Below, piece by piece: positions 54,211 to 64,000 of a stretch of 64,000 bases of DNA. Position 1 is the stretch's first letter. Each line of letters starts with the position of its first letter. The notes under the pieces are model-generated. The model made no database searches. It had not been told where the DNA came from and saw only the letters and a program-made list of their open reading frames with translations. Origin of the DNA: Leucosporidium creatinivorum (taxonomy: Eukaryota; Basidiomycota; Microbotryomycetes; Leucosporidiales; Leucosporidiaceae); contig BCKL01000002.1 of assembly GCA_001600635.1 (NCBI GenBank), positions 112,458 to 176,457 on the forward strand, in the 5' to 3' direction. Position numbers and translations under genes: made by a program.

Positions 54211-57200
54211 CTAGAATTCCCTGTAGCTCGACAGGCTCAAGAGGATGGGGGAGGAGGCATCGCCGAGAAGTTGTACCCTGCGAGCGAGGAAGAGCAAGAT
54301 TAGCGCACGAAAGCGTGGAGGTAATAAGCGAATCGACTTGCACATCCACTGGTCATCCAAGCCCGCCATAGGATTCGTTCCACCGCTGGCGCCGAGATTC
54401 GCGCCGAGATTGGCGACCTCGGGAGCGCCGAAGGTCGCTCCAGGCGGCCACATTGCCTGCGGGAAGTTGACGCCAGGGATGGCGGTCGCAAAGTTGGTGA
54501 AGGCCATGGCGGAGAGGTCGTTGGGGAAGACGGGCGTTTGTGAGCCGGAGGGAGTTCGGCTCGGCTGAGGCTGATGTCGAGGATTGGGCTGAGGCGCGGG
54601 CTGCTGAGGTGGAGGGCGGAAGTGGAAAGGACCGGGGACAGTCGGCATGTAGGAGGATTGAGATGGGCGGTGCTGTTGTGCTTGAGGTGGCGGTGGAGGG
54701 TTTCCGAGAGGACCGGCGAAGGCGTCGAAAGGGCTGCTATACTTGGGCAGGACGGGCGAGTCGAAGGGCGTGTAGATCTGGTCGGCGGAGGAAGAGCTGG
54801 AAGTGGGGATCGTCGCATCGGTGAGAGTGGGCGTGGGAGGAGGAGCGTTGAGGAGGATGGAGGAGAGGATGGAAGTGGGCGAGGCACTCGACCGCGAGTC
54901 GTCGAGCCTCTTCCTTGGTTTGCGCTCGAGGCGGGTGGTTGGACCCTGTAGCAGCAGATGGTATGAGCGGAGAGTCGGGGGAACAGGCCCGAGACGACTC
55001 ACGAGGATGGAGAGATTGGCGTCGGTCCCCTCGGCGAGGAAGTCTGAGACCTGCGACGTAGCGAGCCCCATCGGTACGCTCTGCGCATTCTGCAGGCTCA
55101 AGAAGGCCGTGTCTCGGAGTGACTTGAGACGAGGAACAAACATCGAGACCGGTGCTCCTGCGTTTGACGCCTCCTCGAAGACGTCGATGGCGAATGCGAG
55201 CTGACCCCAAGCATGTGGTGCGAGGATGCTGTTGGGGCTCTTGATGACGATACTGCTCTGTGCGACACTAGCGGCGAAGGCGTGGAAGAAGATGCTGCGC
55301 AAGGATGGAAAACGTCAGCCTCGAGCAACTCGGCGCAGAGCAAGCAAGCTCGAGCAACTCACTGCCACCAGCGCGGGCAGAGAACGGGATGAAGGGCGAC
55401 CCAAGACTTGGCGAGAGCGAGCATGTAGACGCCTAGGAGAAGAGAGGTCAGCTCAGAACGCTCTCTCTGAAAGATCTCACTCACCGGTCTCGAGCGAAAC
55501 GACAGCGACCGAGCTGGCCCATGGCGACTGCAGAGGCTCTTGAGCGTAGTGCGAAAGCGCTTGACGGAGAGCAGGAAGATGGAGGTAGAAGAAGATCTGC
55601 GAGAAGATCATGTCTGCGAGAGAAGAGAGTTAGCATCGTTCGGCAACTTGCGCTGCGCCTCGAAGACTCACCGAGAGTATGACAGCGCATCTTATACTTG
55701 AGCGTTCCTCCAGCCAATGATTCCTGGGGAAGTGATGGTGGTCCAGTTGGGCGGACGACGAAGGCGGTGGACGGCAAGGCGCCAGACCGAAGCTCGCTCG
55801 GCGACTCCTTGAAGAGGGTGCGAAGCTCTTCGTCGAGGTTGGTGACGGTCGTGTACTGCCAAGCGAGAGGAGATGAATTATATCCTCGAGGGTACGAGAA
55901 ATGAGTAGCATACCGAGGGCGGAGTGACGGAGAACGCCTGGTCGATAACGCGAGCCTGCGCCGAAGGGAGGGCCGATCAGCTCCTGCAAGCCTCGAAGGG
56001 AGCTGAAACTCACGATGAAGTTGCCAAGAGTCCACTTTCCGATATGGTAGGGATCCGCGTCGGGAGGCATCTCCGTGTCGAAGTGGTTCGGCGCCATCAT
56101 GTAGGGTCGGCCCGAGACGAACGACTGCATGCGCTCGAGGGTGACGAACTCGTAGAAAACGGTCCGACGCCTACGAAGCTCGGATTCCTCGAGGCCCCAC
56201 TTCGACCCATCTCGGTGCAATCCCATCGAGACGATCTGCTTAATCCCTTGACCGAGGAGAGGCCAGAGGGTCTCGCCGCCCTCCTGGAGGTCGTGATGGT
56301 TGAGGAGGTAATTGGCGCAGAGTTGGAGGGTCTGGAGACCGCAGAGAGTGTTGTGACTGAGGTAGCGAGACGCGGAAAGGGTGGCGAAAGTGAGTTGGAA
56401 GTAGGTAGCGGCGTTGGCGTTCGGCGTGGAAGGAGCGCGAGGGTCCATGAGCGAGCCAAGGCTGAGGATGATGAAGACGCAAGCGAGCTTAGCACCTTGC
56501 GTATTGCCTGCCGACATGGCGCAGGGTAGGTAGTCGTCCCAGAAGACGTCTTCCTGCGAGAGCCGAAGGGGGAAGGTCAGCGTCGGCGCTTCGAGGCTCG
56601 ACCAGGCGCAAGGAGAAGGGACAGAGAAGCGAGAACGACTTCTCACCTCAACTGGCTGGAACTGAAACGAAAGGTAGGCCCAGTAGTTCTTGGAGAGCCG
56701 TTCGACCTCCTCCGAATGAGGGAGGAAAGCGCGAAGCCGTTCAAGCTCCTGGCTCCTCGAGTAGGCGTTGCCGAGCTGGATGTAGGGAAGTCGGGTAATC
56801 TGAGAAGCTGGTGATGGTGATCCTTCGTCATCAGAGCTTGGCGAGTCTTCGTCGTCCTGTTGCGAGAGAAGGAGAGAAGGAGCGTGAGTTGCGCGTCGGA
56901 GATGGCGTCTAACAGGCCAACTACAGCATCTCAAGCGCCGAAGCTGGGGCAGCAGGTACTCACCTTGAAGTAGTAAGCACTACCAGCCGACACACCCAAG
57001 AAGCGAGTCCTGCCGTCCTCATCGCGAATTGAAAGCGAGCCAACCCCCGACGCCAGCTGATCCTCCTCGTCGTCGTCGTTCTCGTCGTCGTCCTGCATCG
57101 CATTATCCTCGGTAGAAGCTCCCGTCGGCCGTTCATCTTGCTCGGTCTCCTTTGCTTCCCCCTCCTTACTGGGGTGACCCGCAGCGAGCATGGCTTCCGA

Positions 57201-57581
57201 CCCTTTGCCCGCAAACTCCAGGACCAGCTTCGGCGGTAGTGCTCCGCCGAGGCTCTGCACCAAAACCGACAGTTCTTCTACTCGTGCCACGAGGAGGTTC
57301 ATCTCGGCCTGTATGCGTAATGCCCTCCCCGGAGGCTTCGAAACGCCATCGGGGCAGAGCTCAGCGCATCCACGCTTCGTACATGAACTGCAGGGCCATG
57401 TACGGTCGCAGCGGAGCTTTAACCTCCTGCATTCCCGGCAGCTCAAAGCTGTCCGCTTGCGAGGACGTTTAGGTTTGGGAAGGCCGGAAAGCGTCCCTCC
57501 TTCGTTGTCTGCGCCGTTTGCGACTGGTGGTGGAGCTGATGAGGTACTGGCGATGGGGGGCGACCCATTCGAGGCATCCAT
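54211..57581 (-). CDS. Zn(II)2Cys6 transcription factor A
   Basis: A many-exon gene starting MDASNGSPPIAS. The zinc cluster lies near residue 45: KRTALSCRECRRLKLRCDRT and WPCSSCTKRGCAELCPDG, followed by a linker and a short coiled coil (MNLLVARVEELSVLVQSLGG). An acidic region follows (QDDDENDDDEED). The fungal transcription factor domain has VFIILSLGSLMDPRAP, LCANYLLNHHDLQEGGETLW, GQGIKQIVSMGLHRDGSKWG and ERMQSFVSGRPYMM. The C-terminal ~200 residues are Pro/Gln/Ala-rich, a likely activation region. The last intron joins DQWM-VQLLGDASS. The gene begins 240 bp beyond the NIR1 stop. A longer frame upstream (from 57716) was not chosen because it lacks any support. Confidence 0.85.
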
Positions 57582-57823
57582 GCCTGCTGGTGAGGTGCAG
57601 CGGTCGAGAAAAAACGGGATCGAAGGCAGGGAAGGCAAGCGATAAGAGACCTCCGACTCGCGCGTGGGCCACCACGAAAGCAGTGAAAACCCTTTCTGCT
57701 CGAGTGGAAAGTGCAATAACGTCTAGTACAAATCTAACAGAGTATCTACAGCCCAAGTGCCGCACAAATTAGACTCCTATGCCTCGACCGAGTCCCCCAT
57801 CATCGCCGAACCCCACCCCCCGC

Positions 57824-60800
57824 TCACCACTCGAGTGCTCCACCGCATCCCTTGTGGCTCTCCCCTGACTCGCAATCCGTCCCTGCTACACTCTTGTCCT
57901 CGTCGACCTCCGCTGAGGGCCCTACAATCTCGATAGACGTCGGTTTCGGCGCCTCCGAGTCGCCCTCGCCGAAGGTCGCCTTGCTGTCCTCGAGCTTGGT
58001 GGCGGGGATTGCTCCCATGACTCGCGCGTCGGCTTGACGGACCATCCACTTGGCAGATCCGATGAGAGCGTCGAGTTGGTCGCCGGGAGGCAGGCGAAGG
58101 TAGATTGCGCCGAGCTCCTCCTTCGCCTCAAACGCGAGGATCTTGTACTCGTCGTCGTTGGTGCAGTCGCCGTCGTCGAGGGAGAAGTTGCGCTTGTGCA
58201 GAGGACATGAGACGTAAAGACGGCCGTTGGCTGTAGTCGAAAAGAAGGGATCAGCGAGATTCGACGACCGGCGAGCCTCGTCGAGGCGACTCACCATCGT
58301 CTCCGATGATACCATGCTCCAGCACGAAAGCCCTCTTGTGCGGACACATTTGCTGGGTCGCAAAGTAGCCACGCTTGGGCACATGGAAGATGGCCAGCTG
58401 CGAGTCTTCGCCATAGCGAACGGCGGCCGAAGTCGTGTTCCGCTCGGAAGGTTGGAGGTCGTCGACCGAGGCGAGGGGGATCCACTTCCACTCCTCACGA
58501 GGAGTGACGATGTCCTTGAGCTCGAATTTGACGGGAGGGAACGCCTTGGGCCAATCGGCTGGGCGCTGCTGTCCACGCTCGGTTATGGGCTCGATGGCGA
58601 GTCGCCTCTCGTCCTGCGAGGGAAGAGAGAGAAGTCAGCACTTGATCTCGAACCGGAAGAGCTACAAGGCGACTCACGGTGTTGACGAACTGCCTGAACT
58701 GCTTGCGAAGGGCAGGATCCGAGACCGCCTGCTGCCACTCGTCGACGTACGAGCCGATGAGGGTCGCCATGTCGTTCTCGAGGTCGGCGCAGATGCCCAA
58801 CTCGTCCTCGAGTAGGATCTTCTTGAGTTTCTGCAGCGGTGGGAAAACGGTGGTCAGCGAGTGCGATGCTACTTAGACCCTCGGCGCGGCTCACCTCGAT
58901 GCCGCCCTCGAACGAGTCGACCCATGGTGCAGTACGAACGAGACGATCGGCCGAGCGGATGTAGAAGGCGATAAAGCGGTCGAGGATGCGGATGACCTTC
59001 GTTGGCGGGACGTCCTTGGCGAAGAGATGGGCATGGCGAGGGTTGGCTCCTCCGTTGCCGCCGATGAAGACTGCGAAGAGGGCTATGAGCGTTGGGCCAA
59101 GATGAGGAGAGCTGTCGATGACTCACTGTTCCATCCCTTATCCGTAGCGATGAGTCCAAAGTCCTTCGACTGAGCCTCGGCGCACTCTCGAACGCAGCCC
59201 GAGACTCCTCCCTTGAACTTGTGCGGACTCCTCACGCCTCGGTAGCGGTTCTCGAGGTCGATGGCGAGTCCGACCGAATCTCCAACGCCGTAGCGGCACC
59301 AGGTCGACCCGACGCAGGACTTGACGGTCCTCAAACTCTTGCCGTAAGCCTGTCCACTCTCAAAGCCGGCGGCGCCGAGCCTGCCCCAGATGTCGGGGAG
59401 GTCCTGCTTCTGCGCACCAAAGAGATCGATGCGTTGGCCTCTGTTGAATCCACGAAAACGTCAGCTCGCTGCTCCGATGAGACTGAAAAGATGGTTGGGA
59501 ACTCACCCAGTAATCTTGGTGTACAGTCCATAGTCTCGGGCGACCTCTCCGATGGCGATAAGACCCTCGGGCGAGACCTCGCCGCCTGCGATCCGGGGAA
59601 CGACAGAGAAGGTGCCGTTGCGCTGGATGTTGGCCATGAATTTGTCGTTCGTCTCCTCTGCGCAGAGAGAGATAGGCGAGGGCGTCAGCGTCGTGTCGGC
59701 GAGAGAGGAAGAGCTCGACGAGACTCACGGTTGCTGTTGTGCATCGGGTTCATGACGTGCTCGTTGTAGATAGAGGAGAGGATCGACTGGACAGCAGGCT
59801 TGCAGATCTCGCTGTGAAGAGGGAGGGCAGTCGGGTTAGCTGAGTTCCGGAAAACGCCGAGCAAGTTGCCTCGACTCACCATCCTTGCGAGTCAGGACCA
59901 CAGCCGACGGTGGCGATGATGGTGGGGAAGTCACGAAGCTTCTTGATCTTGACGATCTGCCAGAGGTCCATCCGACTGAGCTTGAAGTGGTGGCAGAGGC
60001 TGCGAGGCGAGTGAGGGCGAGGTCAGCGGCGAGACGGGCGAAAATGAGAGAGACAGAGAAGCTCACTGGTTGACGGTAGCATGTCCAGCCTTCTTCATCT
60101 CGGCCTTGTAGATGCTGGTGACGAGTGGTACGCATCCTCCGCATCCTGCTCCCGCCTTCGTCTTCTTCTTGATGTCGCCGAGGTCGGTGCTGCCGCTCTT
60201 GATGCACGCGCCGATGGCTCCCTTCTGCACAGACTGTGGAGGGTAGGTACAATGTTAGCGAGGCGCTCGAATGGCCGGAAAGCAAGGATGACTTACGTGG
60301 CATGAACATATCACGGCGTCGTCATCGAGATCCCCGCCATCGTCCTCGCCCTCCTTCTTGGCGGAGATGATGAACTCGGACGGCGGGACGGTGAGCTTCT
60401 TCTTCTTCTTGACGATGGACACGAGCTTGGTAAACTCCCCAACTGAGCCGACGAGGATGCCGCCGAGCAGGCGCTCGCCATCCGCGGAGAAGACCAGCTT
60501 CTTGTAGGTCGATGAGAACGGGTCGTGGTAGGTGAGGCATTTGATGGGATCGTTCTTGGTGTCGCGGAGACCCTTCCTCCTACTAGGCTTGCTCGACGAG
60601 ATCTGAACGCCCTCCTCAGCGATGGCGGCGGCGGCGGCTTCGGCGGCCTCAGCCTCCTTGAGCATGCGCTCGTCGGCAAAGTAGTCGCCGAAGGAAGCGA
60701 CGTCGACGCCCATGAGCTTGAGCTTGGTCGAGAGGTCGGGGTTGTTCATCTTGCGAGGAGCGTGTCCGTCGGTTTGAGTCTGCCCGGGAGCGAGGTCAGT

Positions 60801-62428
60801 GAAGGGCTCGGCGGCGGCGGAGAGCGCGAGCGACGCACGAGGTTGAAGGCGAGGATATCGGCCATTTCGACCCCGGGAGCGATGAGTCCGTAGGTCTGTG
60901 CAGCGTGTAAAGGATCAGCGACTGAACCGAGCAGCGAGGTCGACCAAGAACTCACATTTCCTCGCCAGCTCGCGCACTCTCCGATAGCGTAGATGTCCTT
61001 CTCACTCGTCATGAGGTCGTCTCCAACGTCGATACCACCCCTCCTCGCGCACTTGATGCCACTCGCTGCCGCTAAGTCATCCCTTGGCTTGATGCCGATA
61101 GCGAAGATGGTGAGGTCCGAGTCGATGACCTCGTCGTCGCCGAGCTTGAAGCCGGTGAAGACCTCGTCGCCGTTCTCGTCGATCCGGGTCGTAATGGCTT
61201 GAGGCGCGGTTTGAGTGAGGACCGAAACGCCCATCGCCTCGATCTTGCGAAGGACGAGCTCGCCCGCCGAGGGGTCGAGTTGACGGTTGAGAGGGTAGTT
61301 CTGGCGGATGAGGATGGAAACGTCGGGTACTCCAGGCATGTCGTAGACGGCCTTGGCGGCCTCGAGACCGAGAAGTCCTCCGCCAACGACCGAGGCCTTG
61401 GAGATGTGAGGGAGCTCGGCGTAGTCCATGATGCGCTCGAGGTCAGCGATGTTGCGGTAGACGAAGATGCCTGTGTGTAGTGAGATGATCAGCAGTCGAT
61501 TTCGTGAGCTCAGCAGCCTGTAGAGCTCACCCTTGATCCTCTCGGCCTGCTCCTCCGAGACGTAAGGCGGCAGTCCAGCTCCCGAACCCGTCGCCATGAC
61601 GAGGATGTCGTAGCTTTACAGAAGGGTCGTTAGCGATGCTAGATAGCGAGCGAGAGCGCCACACTCACTCAAAGACGTTGCCCTTGCTCGTGGTGACCGT
61701 CTTGGTGGATGAATTGATCGAGGTGACCTGCTCTCCGACATGGAAGGCGAAACGCTCGGGCTGCTGCTCAGCGTACCAGCTGGGGTCGTTGAGGTACAGC
61801 TCCTCGACGTTGCGGTGTTGGAAGTACTCTGCACGGAGCGGGAACGAGGTCAGCGGCGGAGTGAGGAATGAGAGCCACAAGGAGCTCACCAGTGAGTCCT
61901 ACACGGTTGTAGGCGTAGTGAGGCTCTTCTCCTACGGTCCGGATGAAGTACTGGCCAGCTGTATCGAGGTTGAGCAGCTTCTCGATGAAAGCTAAGCGGG
62001 AGCGGAGCTGGAGGTCAGCGCGCTGCGCGAAGAGGTCGACATGTTGCTGCTGTAGGCCGGTGGGGGCGAACACGAGCTGCTGCCGAGTAGAGCCGAAGGC
62101 GAAAAGACGAGACGAGGGAGGAGAGGCGGGAGGCGAAGCGGCGTCGACGTCCGGGCTCCGGATCCCTCCTTTTCCACCTTCCCATCACTCGTCTCGGCGC
62201 GAGTCTCGCCTGCAGCTACTTGGAAATGATCTGCTCGCACTCCTCTGCTCTGTCATCGCTCTGCAGCGCCTCCGTCGCTCTCCAGAGCACCTGCGTCGAA
62301 GTGCGCCTCGCAATCAAGGAGCTGCAGCCAAATCGAGACTCACCTACTCCGACCATCCCAAGGCCGACAACAAATACTGTGGTACGTTTCTGCGCGCTGT
62401 AGTGCGATCCAGAGGCGTCGGGCGCCAT
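57824..62428 (-). CDS. NIR1: Nitrite reductase [NAD(P)H]
   Basis: A many-exon gene (~1,100 aa) reducing nitrite to ammonium in the cytosol. The N-terminus has the FAD fold (TTVFVVGLGMVG) and then VMATGSGAGLPPYV and SKASVVGGGLLGLEAAKAVY for FAD/NAD(P)H. A BFD-like iron-sulfur part has VICSCHSVQKGAIGACI and GAGCGGC. The sulfite/nitrite reductase repeats hold the siroheme/4Fe-4S cysteines in SCVGSTWCRYG and GCVRECAEAQSKDFG. The C-terminus is a Rieske-type domain (MCPHKRAF, CPLHKRNFSLDDGDC). Exon 1 (62428-62344) joins to exon 2 at 61991 over a 352-nt intron, much longer than others here. The gene is divergent from nitrate reductase; a shared nitrate-inducible promoter is expected. Confidence 0.95.
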
Positions 62429-63158
62429 CCTGCTGGGCTGGCGGAGCTGGCTGGCAAGGTGCTGGGTTGCCTAAGTCGAGGGTAGGGTTTGTAGAGGGAT
62501 GTAGGTGGGGGATCAAGGGTTGTCGACGACGACACTGAAGGGAATGAGGTGGTGGTGGTTGGTCAAGAAGGAAGCAGGGCGGCCAGAGATACGACCAAGA
62601 TTACAGCTCTCCGAGACGGATAAGCTCCCAAGCGTGAGCGCAGGTCCAATCGAGCGCCGAAGATTGGCTCCATGTCTAGACCATATCAAAGCAAGTCACC
62701 GGCAGCGATACGGACTTGAAGCTTGAAGCTGCAGCCGACGCTCGCTGATTTTGGCAGCGCCGAGCGTTCGCCGAGCTGAGCTGGTGGCTTTTGTAGGCGA
62801 GCGAGCAGGCTCGGTCGAGCTTGTAGGCAGTCTGTGGTCCTCCTCAGAGGTTACGGCAGATTTGGCAGCCCTGCTGTAGAGCAGCTTCGTATCTTAGCTT
62901 GTCCATCGCGCCTCCTTTCGTCGCTGTAGCTCTCTATGCGGGCCGCTTCGACGTATCAGAGGCGATTGGATACGATTGAAGTGGTTGCAGGTTTGCTCTG
63001 AGCCCGATATCGCAATACGAGCCCCAGACTCTGGTTCCTTGCGAGCTCAAGTCCTTGTCGCCGAGGCGGAAAGCTGAGGAGCGCGAAGGGCGCGGAGAAC
63101 GACTTCTCTCGTCGCCAACTCCTCGCTCACCCGCACCATTCGCTTGACCAGCACCAGC
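62429..63158. promoter_or_regulatory. Bidirectional NIR1/NIA1 promoter
   Basis: This 730-bp region lies between two divergent start codons. GATA cores, the binding word of AreA/Nit2-type nitrogen regulators, occur at 62619 (GATAAG), 62706, 62969 and 63006 on plus, and as TATC at 62684, 62890 and 62954. CTCCGAGA at 62608-62615 partly resembles the site of nitrate-specific Zn2Cys6 factors. GCCGAGCT near 62770 and GCTCGGTCGAGC near 62809 resemble the GAGCTC-type word seen elsewhere in the window. No gene is seen. Confidence 0.6.
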
Positions 63159-64000
63159 ATGTCCTCCCCCAGCTCCTCCTCGAGCTCCAACGCCGGATCC
63201 TCGTTCGAATCCGAATCGACGCCTGGGACGACTGCTCCCTCGTCGCCCAAGTTTCCCGACGATACCCTGAACCTCCTGCCTTCGCCTTTCTACCCAGCTA
63301 CTTATGCGCAGCGAGAGGGCGTTCCCTCCAAGTACGAGACACCCGCTCTACCATCCTACTACCCTCCTCTCCCCTCGGCGATAAGGCCATCGCAAGCGGA
63401 CGAGAAGGACACCGGCACGCCAGACGATGGCATCGTTCGAGATGAGTCGTTAGTCAGGTTGACTGGAAAGTGGCCCTTCAACTCTGAACCCGCTCTGCCT
63501 GATCTCTGGAGCTCGGTAAGTCGTCGTCGCCCTCGCCGAAGATCGTCGAACTGATAAGCTGACTTCTCTCGCTACAGGGCTTCCTCACTCCTACGAGGCT
63601 GTTCTACGTTCGCAATCATGGAGTTGTGCCGAGGGTCTCGCAAGCCGATGCCGCTGCGTGGGAGTTTGAGGTGTCAGGGTGAGTCCAAATCATTGCCGAG
63701 CTCGGCGAGGAGCGCGCTCGCCGCTCACGGTTCGACCAAGGCCGACTCTTCGTGCAGAAGCTGACGCTGTCTCCTTTATCTACAGCATGGTCAAAAAGCC
63801 CGTCACCCTCACCCTCGCCGACCTCCTCAATCCCGCCCTCTTCAACCCAGTCACCCTTCCCGTCACTCTTGTCTGCGCTGGCAACCGCCGCAAAGAGCAG
63901 AATGGTACGTTAAAGCTTACAGCTCCGTCTGAGAAGCTCTGGAGCCTCCGCCCACAGCCGGTATCTTGCCTCGATGTAGCCCTTCGAGCTCAAACTGACC
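63159..64000 (+). CDS. NIA1: Nitrate reductase, 5' part, runs off right edge
   Basis: Three exons are in the window (63159-63515, 63578-63678, 63786-63904), and the window ends in intron 3 at its CTGAC branch. After a Ser-rich start (MSSPSSSSSSNAGSS) the text reads IVRDESLVRLTGKWPFNSEP, FLTPTRLFYVRNHGVVPRVS and TLPVTLVCAGNRRKEQN. This is the start of the molybdopterin-binding domain of eukaryotic nitrate reductases; the Cys in VCAGNRR is near the molybdenum site entrance but the Mo-ligand Cys itself lies beyond the window. The enzyme reduces nitrate to nitrite with NAD(P)H. It is paired divergently with NIR1. Confidence 0.93.

Noticed and set aside
57582-57716. A longer N-terminus for Zn2Cys6 factor A
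   Set aside because: The extra 45 residues have no domain support, and the ATG at 57581 gives a normal distance to the zinc cluster.
63144-63158. A five-codon upstream extension of NIA1
   Set aside because: It would need a TTG start. The first ATG in frame is at 63159.

Overview
The window looks like nuclear DNA of a basidiomycete yeast, most probably a nitrate-using member of Pucciniomycotina (Microbotryomycetes; Rhodotorula/Sporobolomyces-like). The base composition is GC-rich. Genes are compact and rich in introns of about 60-100 nt. The introns begin GTGAGT/GTAAGT/GTGCGT, carry a CTGAC branch sequence and end in a pyrimidine tract plus CAG/TAG. The species placement is inference; the gene structure is read directly.

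Left third (1-30 kb): a lineage-specific family of F-box-like/leucine-rich-repeat genes dominates. Seven copies are visible: 1.15-2.0 kb (remnant), 2.1-3.4, 3.8-5.1, 7.0-8.3 (one frameshift), 15.3-16.4 (plus strand, decayed), 26.5-27.9 and 28.3-29.6 kb. They share an N-terminal F-box-like segment, one mid-gene intron, an intron starting 2-3 nt after the stop codon, and a 16-bp near-palindrome 205-224 bp upstream of the ATG. Conserved single-copy genes lie between them: FIT/Scs3 (lipid droplets), a very large low-complexity protein, SWC5/CFDP1 (SWR1 chromatin remodelling), a GAF-like protein, ornithine aminotransferase (CAR2) and the HOG-pathway MAPKK PBS2.

Middle (30-46 kb): DNA polymerase eta (RAD30), a GNAT N-acetyltransferase, two tandem DUF2786 paralogues with a shared N-terminal cysteine module (the second carries an in-frame TAG), an Enhancer-of-zeste type H3K27 methyltransferase, a dynein roadblock light chain and a thioesterase-fold protein.

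Right third (46-64 kb): the cell-wall-integrity MAPK MPK1/SLT2, whose glycine loop is encoded partly by an 8-nt microexon; a gene-free stretch ending in a duplicated fragment of MPK1; two tandem Zn(II)2Cys6 transcription factors; and a nitrate-assimilation pair, nitrite reductase (NIR1) and the 5' end of nitrate reductase (NIA1), divergently transcribed from a shared ~0.73 kb promoter. NIA1 makes nitrite from nitrate and NIR1 reduces it to ammonium.

Exon joints were worked out by eye from splice signals, reading phase and family similarity; most close exactly in frame. Where a joint is uncertain the entry says so.
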